Source: Pseudomonadota bacterium (lineage in GTDB: Bacteria > Pseudomonadota > Gammaproteobacteria > Xanthomonadales > Rhodanobacteraceae). From it: 44,391 nucleotides of DNA. Positions within the stretch are counted from its first letter, which is position 1, and each line of letters starts with the position of its first letter. This document shows positions 38,554 to 44,391 of the stretch, piece after piece. The notes under the pieces were generated by a model. That model worked only from the letters and a program-made list of their open reading frames with translations. It did not search any database and had not been told where the DNA came from. The translations under genes were made by a program, and so were the position numbers. Where the stretch lies: assembly GCA_018240465.1 (NCBI GenBank), contig JAFEFS010000066.1, forward strand, positions 1 to 44,391, given 5' to 3'.

Positions 38554-38646
38554 ACCCCGCGAATTGTATCCGCGATCGCCGCGCGGAGCGGACATCGAAG
38601 TCGTTGCGCGCCGCCGCCGGCAACGCTGTCGGCGCGAACTGTGGCG

Positions 38647-39252
38647 TCAGCCATCGAGCGCACGGATGGTGCGGAACGTCAGGTTGATCCGCGCGGCGAC
38701 CGTACGCGCGGTTTTCGGCAGGTCGTGGCGGTAGTGGTGCTGCGTGGTCCCGGCCATGCGCAGCAGGCTGCCCGCAGCCAGCTCGAGTTCGAGACGCAGG
38801 CGCGGATCGTGCCGATGGCGCAGGCGGAAGCGGCGCACGCCGCCGAAGCTGAAAGACCAGATCACCGGCTCGGAACCGAGCTCGGGTTCGTCGTCGCTGT
38901 GCCAACCCATCGAATCGCGACCGTCGCGGTAGAGGTTGGCGAGCACGCTGTTGCAGCACTCCGCGCCGTGTGCGCAAACCACCGCGCGCAGTTCGGCGAG
39001 CGCCGGCGTCCATGCGCTTGGCACGAAGCGCGATCCCGAATAGGTGTAGACCGCTTCGGCATCGCCGATCCAGCGCGACAGCCGCGGCGCGTCGATTTCG
39101 CGGCCGAAGATGCGCAGGCGATGCTGCTCCCAGGGGATTTCCTCATGCAGCCGCGCGAACCAGCGTGCGGCTTGCGCGTCGTCGCAAAATTGCGCGAGGC
39201 GCACATCGGCCCCCGGTAGATCGAAACGCCGCCAGTCGAGTCCTGTCGTCAC
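38647..39252 (-). CDS. AlkB-family Fe(II)/2-oxoglutarate dioxygenase
   Basis: The product is about 201 residues from the GTG at 39252. AlkB proteins oxidatively remove alkyl groups from DNA or RNA bases. The iron ligands are seen in MGWHSDDEP (His and Asp of the HxD motif) and QHHYRHDLPK (distal His). The 2-oxoglutarate-binding region ends in ARINLTFR. The N-terminus TTGLDWRRFDLPGADVRL resembles short bacterial AlkB homologues. The start is uncertain, as no ribosome site is seen. A longer frame to 39345 would overlap the amidase gene, which I consider unlikely. Confidence 0.85.
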   Translation of the reverse strand: MTTGLDWRRFDLPGADVRLAQFCDDAQAARWFARLHEEIPWEQHRLRIFGREIDAPRLSRWIGDAEAVYTYSGSRFVPSAWTPALAELRAVVCAHGAECCNSVLANLYRDGRDSMGWHSDDEPELGSEPVIWSFSFGGVRRFRLRHRHDPRLRLELELAAGSLLRMAGTTQHHYRHDLPKTARTVAARINLTFRTIRALDG

Positions 39253-39307
39253 GAAAAAACGAAGCGGACGAGTGCGGCCACGGAGGGCCGCCGGGTGATC
39301 TTCGCGG

Positions 39308-40741
39308 TCAGGGTTGACCGCACGGGTAGCCCGGTGCCGTATCAAGCGCCGCCGCGCACACTTCCGCGAGCTCGAGCAGGCGCAGGTCCGAGCCGGGCGG
39401 GCCGACGAACTGCATCCCGCAAGGCAGGCCGTCGAGGGTCATGCCCATCGGGATCGTGACTGCGGGCAGGCCGGCGAGGTTGGCGATGCAGGTGAAGTCG
39501 CCGGCGTTGTCGGGCAGCGGCGCTTCGAGCGGGAACGCGGTTTGCGGCGTAGTCGGCGTGACCAGCACGTCGACCTGCTCGAACATTCTGCGCGCGGCGA
39601 CGACGGCGGCATCGAGCAGGTGATCGGCGGCGACGTAGTCGGCGGCGGACTTGCTGCGTGCGTAGGCCAGCCAGGCCTGCATCTCGGCCGAAACCGGATG
39701 CGCGGGGTCGGCGATCGCGCGCGCGTGCGTCGCCAGCATCTCGGCTTCGATCATGAAGAACGCCGCACGTCGCGCGCGCGGCAGATCGAAATCGCCGAAG
39801 CCGACGTCGCAACGGTTTTCGAGTTCGTGGGTCAACACCATCAACGCGCGCTCGAATGCCCTCGCCACCCCGGGCTCGATGCCGAACGCGCCGGGATCGC
39901 CGAGCAGGCCGACGCGCAACTTGCCCGGCTCCCAATCGGGCAGGGCGAGATCGACGCGGCGCCGGCGCGAGCGCGGATCGGCCGGATCGTGGCCGCCGAG
40001 CACGTGCAGCAGCACGCCGAGATCGTGCACGCTGCGCGCGATCAGGCCGACCGAGTCGAGGCGGCGCGCGGCGGGAATCATCCCGCGCGTGGAAATTTCG
40101 CCGTGCGTGGGTTTGAGCGCGAACAGGCCGCAATAGCTTGCCGGGATGCGGATCGAACCCAGGCTGTCCGAGCCGATGGCGACGGCGGCAAGTCCCGCCG
40201 CGACCGCGACCGCGCAGCCGCCCGAAGATCCGCCGGCCTGGTAACCATGGCGAAACGGATTGTGTGCGGCGCCGAGGTGCGGGTTGTTGCTGGTCGCGCC
40301 GAGAGCGGCTTCCGGCACGTGGGTTTTGCCGAGAATCACCGCACCGGCGCCGCGCAGGCGCGCGACCGCGTGCGCGTCGGCGTGTGCGGGCACATGCGCG
40401 CCCGGCAGGCCGCAGGCGGTCGCGAGCCCGGCGACGTCGAAGTTGTCCTTGATCGCGACGGGCACGCCGTCGAGGCGGCCGAATTTTCCCTTTGCCCGGC
40501 GCGCATCGCTGGCCGCGGCTTCGGCTCGGGCGGCGGGATTGAGCGCGACGTAGGCGTTGAGTTCGGCATTCCGCGCCGCGATCGCGTCGAGATAGGTTTG
40601 GGTCAAGGCGGTGGCGCTCACGCGCGCGCCCGCGAGCCAGTGCAGGGTTTGGCACAGATCCGCGCCGCGCAACCGCTGCGCCTCTGGCGGCGGCAACGGC
40701 TTCAGAGTTTGCGCGGCATCCGGATTCAATTCGATGTTCAT
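39308..40741 (-). CDS. Amidase signature family enzyme
   Basis: The product is 477 residues. These enzymes hydrolyse amides using a Ser-cisSer-Lys triad. The Lys is in VAIKDNFD, the cis-Ser in GGSSGG and the nucleophile Ser in SLGSIRIPAS, where the usual GTDTGGSIR block appears as GSDSLGSIR. The C-terminal part ends with FPLEAPLPDN and LPCGMQFVGPPGSD. The family includes GatA, but with no GatB/C neighbour this is more likely a stand-alone amidase of unknown substrate. The ATG at 40741 begins the protein; a 134-base gap separates it from the divergent ETF-QO gene. Confidence 0.88.
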   Translation of the reverse strand: MNIELNPDAAQTLKPLPPPEAQRLRGADLCQTLHWLAGARVSATALTQTYLDAIAARNAELNAYVALNPAARAEAAASDARRAKGKFGRLDGVPVAIKDNFDVAGLATACGLPGAHVPAHADAHAVARLRGAGAVILGKTHVPEAALGATSNNPHLGAAHNPFRHGYQAGGSSGGCAVAVAAGLAAVAIGSDSLGSIRIPASYCGLFALKPTHGEISTRGMIPAARRLDSVGLIARSVHDLGVLLHVLGGHDPADPRSRRRRVDLALPDWEPGKLRVGLLGDPGAFGIEPGVARAFERALMVLTHELENRCDVGFGDFDLPRARRAAFFMIEAEMLATHARAIADPAHPVSAEMQAWLAYARSKSAADYVAADHLLDAAVVAARRMFEQVDVLVTPTTPQTAFPLEAPLPDNAGDFTCIANLAGLPAVTIPMGMTLDGLPCGMQFVGPPGSDLRLLELAEVCAAALDTAPGYPCGQP

Positions 40742-40875
40742 CAGCTCATACCCCCGATCCCTGTCGCATTATCACCGAATTGGTGTCGGCGGAACGTGCA
40801 AATGCACAATTGCCGCCCACGCGGCAAACCCGCACAATTCCATTTCCATACCAACCCGTCCGCGAGAGAGCCAGC

Positions 40876-42513
40876 ATGAGCGATTCCACCCCACGCGACG
40901 TGATGGAATACGACGTCGTCACCGTCGGTGCCGGCCCTGCCGGGCTCGCGTTCGCGATCCGGCTCAAGCAGTTGCAGCCCGACATCCGCGTCTGCGTGAT
41001 CGAGAAGGCCTCGACGATCGGTGCGCAGATTTTGTCCGGCGCGGTGATCGAGCCGCAGCCGCTCAACGAACTGCTGCCGGAGTGGGGCAAGAATCCGCCG
41101 CCGGTCTGCGTGCCGGTGAGCGAGGACGAATTCTGGTACCTGCCCGACCACGCGCGCGCGATCAAGTCGCCGATCACGCCGCCGCAGATGCACAATCACG
41201 GCAACTTCATCGTTTCGCTCGGCGCGCTGTGCGCGTGGCTGGCACCGCAGGCCGAGGCATTGGGTGTCGAAATCTATCCAGGTTTCGCCGCGAGCGAACC
41301 GCTGTTCGACGAGAGCGGCGCGGTCAAGGGCGTGCGCATCGGCGACATGGGCGTGGCCAAGGACGGATCGCACAAGCCCGGCTACACGCAGGGCATCGAC
41401 ATCGTCGCGCCGATCACGATTCTCGCCGAAGGCTGCCGCGGCCACCTGTCGAAGCAGCTGATCGCGAAATACGAACTCGACAAGGACCGTGATCCGCAAA
41501 CCTTCGGCATCGGCATCAAGGAACTCTGGCAGGTGCCCGCGGGCCGCACCACGCCTGGCAAGGTCATGCACACCGTCGGCTGGCCGATGGACGGCGCGAC
41601 CTACGGCGGCAGTTTCCTCTATCACCTCGACAACGACCGCATCGCGATCGGCTTCGTCACCGGCCTGGACTATTCCGACGCGCTGCTGTCGCCGTTCGAG
41701 GCATTCCAGCAGCTCAAGAATCATCCGCACATCAAGCCGCTGCTCGACGGCGGCAGCATCGTCTCGGCCGGCGCGCGCGCCATCGTCGAAGGTGGCTACC
41801 AGTCGCTGCCGAAGGTCGAGATGCCCGGCGCGATGCTGATCGGCGATTCCGCCGGCCTGCTCAACGTGCCGAAGATCAAGGGTACGCACCAGGCGATCCG
41901 CTCGGGCATGCTCGCCGCCGAACATGTCATCACTGCGAAAGCATCGGCCGGCTGGGACGCGAAGCTGCGTGGCTCGGTCGTGATGAGTGAGCTCAAGAAG
42001 GTGCGCAATATCCGCCCGGGCTTCAACAAGGGCCTGTGGCTTGGCCTTGCCAACGCGGGCTGGGAAACCGTCACCGCGGGACTTTCGCCGTGGACGCTGA
42101 AAAACCATGCCGACTGGTCCTCGCTGAAAAAAGTCGCGCCCGGCGACACCGTCGCCGAGGACCAGAAGCGCCTCGGCTACCTCGAGCGCACGCTCGCCCC
42201 GCGCGACCGCTTGGCTTCCGTCTACTTCGCCGCGACCGAGCACGACGAAGACCAGCCCGTGCACCTGCATGTTGCCGACACCGAGGTCTGCGTGACCAGG
42301 TGTGCGAGCGAATACCAGAACCCCTGCACGCGCTTCTGCCCCGCCGGCGTCTACGAAATCGTCGCCGACGAATCAAGCAAAGCCGGCAAACGCCTGCAGA
42401 TCAACGCCGCCAACTGCGTGCATTGCAAGACCTGCGACATCAAGGATCCCTACGAGATCATCACCTGGGTGACGCCCGAGGGCGGGAGTGGACCGAATTA
42501 CCAAAATCTTTGA
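40876..42513 (+). CDS. Electron transfer flavoprotein-ubiquinone oxidoreductase
   Basis: The product is 545 residues. This membrane-associated enzyme passes electrons from ETF to ubiquinone, linking fatty acid and amino acid oxidation to the respiratory chain. The FAD-binding motif is VVTVGAGPAGLAFAIRL. Conserved blocks include TIGAQILSGAVIEP, HTVGWPMDGATYGGSFLYH, GDSAGLLNVPKIKGTHQAI and the C-terminal 4Fe-4S ferredoxin-like segment with CTRFCPAGVYEI and NCVHCKTCDIKDP. The ATG at 40876 is the family start. It diverges from the amidase, and no etfA/etfB genes are in view. Confidence 0.96.
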   Translation: MSDSTPRDVMEYDVVTVGAGPAGLAFAIRLKQLQPDIRVCVIEKASTIGAQILSGAVIEPQPLNELLPEWGKNPPPVCVPVSEDEFWYLPDHARAIKSPITPPQMHNHGNFIVSLGALCAWLAPQAEALGVEIYPGFAASEPLFDESGAVKGVRIGDMGVAKDGSHKPGYTQGIDIVAPITILAEGCRGHLSKQLIAKYELDKDRDPQTFGIGIKELWQVPAGRTTPGKVMHTVGWPMDGATYGGSFLYHLDNDRIAIGFVTGLDYSDALLSPFEAFQQLKNHPHIKPLLDGGSIVSAGARAIVEGGYQSLPKVEMPGAMLIGDSAGLLNVPKIKGTHQAIRSGMLAAEHVITAKASAGWDAKLRGSVVMSELKKVRNIRPGFNKGLWLGLANAGWETVTAGLSPWTLKNHADWSSLKKVAPGDTVAEDQKRLGYLERTLAPRDRLASVYFAATEHDEDQPVHLHVADTEVCVTRCASEYQNPCTRFCPAGVYEIVADESSKAGKRLQINAANCVHCKTCDIKDPYEIITWVTPEGGSGPNYQNL

Positions 42514-42738
42514 CCGTGCGGCTTCTGGACAGGCATGAATGGGGAGGGACAAAAAAGATCAGTCTGAGTTCGTCCGCCGGATGGGTCATTGCTCGACTGC
42601 CTGCGTTCGTTGGGGGGGCGCGACCCAGAGAAGTATCCGCACGGATTTTTGATCAGTGGACTGTCAACCGATCGAACAAGCATGGTTCGTTCCAGCTGAT
42701 TCGATCCGGCGCCGGCGTACCGGTTGCGCGACATCGAA

Positions 42739-43158
42739 TCAACTCGCGCGCGGCGGCGCTCCGACGATCGGAATGCCGAGACCACGCGCATGGCGTGCGC
42801 GCGGAAGCCCGAGGCCGAGGCGCAGGCCGTCGCCGATGCGCGTGGCGTACTCGACCATGACCGCAGCCGCGTCGGCATCGAGCACGTCGCGCGCGGTTTC
42901 GCCCCACAACTGCAACCAGCGTTCGAAATGCGCCGCGTCGATCGCATGCGGCAGATGCTTGGCCATCGGATTGCCGCGATAGGTGCCAGTGCGCAGCACA
43001 ACCGAGCACCAGAACGAAGTCAGCAGACGCTTGTGTTCATTCCAATCCGCGACGACCGGATTGAATACCGCGCCGAGCCGCGGATCGATGCGCACCCTGT
43101 CGTAGAAGCGGTCGACGAGTGTGGCGATGCGGGTTTCGTCGAGGGAAGGCGTGGACAT
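42739..43158 (-). CDS. Group III truncated haemoglobin
   Basis: The product is 139 residues. This family binds haem and is thought to handle oxygen or nitric oxide. Features seen are LVDRFYDRVRIDPRLGAVFNPVV, WNEHKRLLTSFWCSVVLRTGTYRGNPM and the region LPHAIDAAHFERWLQLW with the proximal His. The ATG at 43158 starts the protein. An FNR/DNR-like box is centred about 65 bases upstream, suggesting control by oxygen or nitric oxide. The 225-base gap to ETF-QO (42514-42738) shows no gene or clear terminator. Confidence 0.9.
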   Translation of the reverse strand: MSTPSLDETRIATLVDRFYDRVRIDPRLGAVFNPVVADWNEHKRLLTSFWCSVVLRTGTYRGNPMAKHLPHAIDAAHFERWLQLWGETARDVLDADAAAVMVEYATRIGDGLRLGLGLPRARHARGLGIPIVGAPPRAS

Positions 43159-43216
43159 GGGCGGATACGATCGGGGCGCGGGCTGAGCAGGGTACCTGTG
43201 TCAAATGGGTTTCGCC

Positions 43217-43230
43217 TTGACCCGGATCAA
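43217..43230. promoter_or_regulatory. FNR/DNR-type operator upstream of the truncated haemoglobin
   Basis: TTGACCCGGATCAA matches the FNR/DNR consensus (TTGAT, four bases, ATCAA) with one mismatch, and lies inside the longer inverted repeat CCTTGA...TCAAGG (43215-43232). It is about 60 bases from the globin start and 66 from the ATP-grasp start. Activation from a site centred at -41.5 would place the globin transcription start near 43182 with a -10 near 43189-43194 (TACCCT on the minus strand), a plausible though weak match. Confidence 0.65.
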
Positions 43231-43258
43231 GGCGTGGCGAGACAGGCCGGTCCGCGTC

Positions 43259-43282
43259 GTGGGAAACTGCATGTTTTCCCAC
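43259..43282. promoter_or_regulatory. Palindrome just upstream of the ATP-grasp gene
   Basis: GTGGGAAA (43259-43266) and TTTCCCAC (43275-43282) are perfect inverted arms around eight bases. The element sits immediately before the AGGAC ribosome site at 43285-43289, so it could be a protein-binding site or an mRNA hairpin that affects translation. Confidence 0.45.
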
Positions 43283-43295
43283 CCAGGACAATTGC

Positions 43296-44189
43296 ATGCC
43301 CCAGCCTCGCATCGCCCTCGTCACCGCCGCCGCGGCGCGCGATCTCGACGAAGACCTGCCGCCATTGGCCGACGCGCTGCGCGCGCAAGACCTGGGCTTC
43401 GACATCGTGAATTGGGACGATGCAAGTGCCGACTGGTCGCGCTACCGACTCGCTGTGCTGCGCTCGACCTGGGACTACACGACGCGCCTGCACGAATTCC
43501 TCGACTGGGCCGCGCGCGCAAGCCGTGCGACACAGTTGCTCAACCCTCTCGACGTGATCCGCTGGAATACCGACAAGCACTACCTCGGCGACCTCGCGCG
43601 CGCGGGCGTGGCGACCGTGGCGAGCCATTTCATCGAACCGGGCGAAGATGCCGCGGCGCTGCTCGATCGCTTTCTGCACAAGCACGAGACCAGTGAGTTC
43701 GTGGTTAAACCCAGCGTCGGCGCCGGCTCGCGCGATGCGCAGCGCTACGGACACGAGGAGCGCACCGCCGCGCTCGCGCACGCGCAGCGCCTGCTCGCGG
43801 CGGGGCGCAGCGCGTTGTTGCAGCCCTACCTCGACCGGGTCGACGCACACGGCGAAACCGCGCTGATCCATTTCGACGGCCAGTTCAGCCATGCCATCCG
43901 CAAGGGGGCGCTGCTGCGTCGTGGCGAAGGACCGACGCGTGCGTTGTTCGCCGCCGAGCACATCACCCCGCGCACGCCGACCGCGGAGGAATTGCGCGTC
44001 GCGGAAAGCGCGATCGCCGCGATTCCGTTCGGCGGCCCGTTGCCGTACGCGCGCGTCGACCTGATCCGCGACGGCACGGACAAACCCTGCGTACTCGAAC
44101 TCGAGTTGACCGAACCTTCGCTGTTCTTCGCCCATGCCGAAGGTGCCGCACGACGCTTCGCCCAAGTGCTCGCTGCGCGGCTCGGCTGA
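43296..44189 (+). CDS. ATP-grasp (RimK-like) ligase family protein
   Basis: The product is 297 residues. The protein resembles RimK-type ATP-grasp ligases, which join a carboxylate to an amine or thiol through an acyl phosphate. Features seen are an N-terminal pre-ATP domain (RIALVTAAAARDLDEDLPPL and YRLAVLRSTWDYTTR), a central block RWNTDKHYLGDLARAGV, FVVKPSVGAGSRDAQRY (nucleotide loop with the Lys) and a C-terminal metal site with RVDLIRDG and LELELTEPSL (the acidic pair). It is close in flavour to the D-cycloserine-type ligases and other small RimK-like proteins. Its substrate is unknown. Confidence 0.85.
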   Translation: MPQPRIALVTAAAARDLDEDLPPLADALRAQDLGFDIVNWDDASADWSRYRLAVLRSTWDYTTRLHEFLDWAARASRATQLLNPLDVIRWNTDKHYLGDLARAGVATVASHFIEPGEDAAALLDRFLHKHETSEFVVKPSVGAGSRDAQRYGHEERTAALAHAQRLLAAGRSALLQPYLDRVDAHGETALIHFDGQFSHAIRKGALLRRGEGPTRALFAAEHITPRTPTAEELRVAESAIAAIPFGGPLPYARVDLIRDGTDKPCVLELELTEPSLFFAHAEGAARRFAQVLAARLG

Positions 44190-44275
44190 TGGCCGCGGGC
44201 ATACCGGTCGACAGCGCGCGGGACTGCGGCGGCGCAGCGCATTTCCGCGCCTCGCGATCGCGTTAGACTGTGCGC

Positions 44276-44391
44276 ATGCTCAGCCATGCGCCAGTAGCCG
44301 TGGTTCTCTGTACGGACTCCGCGCCGTCGTGGTTCCGTTCGGTCGAGGGGCGCCGCTACCGCCGCCACTTGCTCTGGCTGATCGTGTTCAA
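44276..44391 (+). CDS. Partial open frame cut by the window end, unknown
   Basis: An ATG at 44276 opens a frame that remains open for 38 codons to the window edge. The visible peptide has a basic stretch (VEGRRYRRHLLW) leading into a hydrophobic LLWLIVF segment, as at the start of a membrane protein. TAGACT (44264-44269) six bases upstream could be a -10 giving an almost leaderless transcript. I do not recognise a family. The gap 44190-44275 has nothing else visible. Confidence 0.35.
   Translation, partial: MLSHAPVAVVLCTDSAPSWFRSVEGRRYRRHLLWLIVF

Noticed and set aside
39253..39345. A longer AlkB N-terminus starting at 39345
   Set aside because: It would overlap the amidase gene by 38 bases, and the extension (Arg-rich, no homology-like features) reads as shadow sequence.

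Overview
The window is one continuous stretch of very GC-rich bacterial chromosome that is almost fully coded. Gene content, protein flavour and several gene neighbourhoods (DUF3999/DUF2339, holD-rimI, an MCE transporter with a PqiC-like lipoprotein, a short H-NS-family protein, a group III truncated haemoglobin) suggest a gammaproteobacterium, most likely Xanthomonadales/Lysobacterales. I infer that lineage from general similarity only. I see no rRNA, tRNA, CRISPR array, transposase or phage genes. It reads as core chromosome with some regulatory and short repeat elements between genes.

Layout. (1) 54-4201, minus: an overlapping pair of uncharacterised envelope proteins, DUF2339 then DUF3999. 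(2) 4388-6811: two divergent lipid A/LPS genes, an LpxL-type acyltransferase (minus) and the Kdo transferase waaA (plus), with a REP-like inverted repeat between them. (3) 6875-14519: an efflux block. A TetR regulator (plus) diverges from a membrane-fusion lipoprotein and an RND pump (minus). A Pcm-like methyltransferase and a TolC-type outer membrane protein follow on the minus strand. A good operator lies between tetR and the pump operon, and a duplicated palindrome lies upstream of pcm. (4) 14651-16917, minus: an M19 dipeptidase and a DUF3016 lipoprotein. (5) 17051-23737, plus: a TPP riboswitch and thiC, a hydroxylase-like/sulfotransferase fusion whose start overlaps the thiC stop, a DUF2333 protein and a GT83-like membrane glycosyltransferase.

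(6) 23796-34393, minus: the most interesting region, a long run of membrane-lipid genes. In transcription order these are pssA, a GAF/PP2C-SpoIIE/HATPase protein, a STAS protein, an MlaE-type permease, an MlaF-type ATPase, an MCE (MlaD-type) protein, a PqiC-like lipoprotein, holD, rimI, mprF and ppa. The first four genes are joined by three successive GTGA stop/start overlaps. A complete partner-switching module (phosphatase plus kinase-like ATPase plus phosphorylatable STAS target) is therefore translationally linked both to phosphatidylserine synthase and to a phospholipid ABC transporter.

(7) 34482-44391: a DUF4124 protein, proS, an H-NS-family protein, a ThrE-type exporter, an AlkB-type dioxygenase, an amidase, ETF-ubiquinone oxidoreductase, a truncated haemoglobin with an FNR/DNR-like box upstream, an ATP-grasp protein, and the start of an open frame cut by the window end.

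Many long open frames opposite the real genes are by-products of high GC and were discarded. All family assignments rest on motifs read by eye; no database search was possible.
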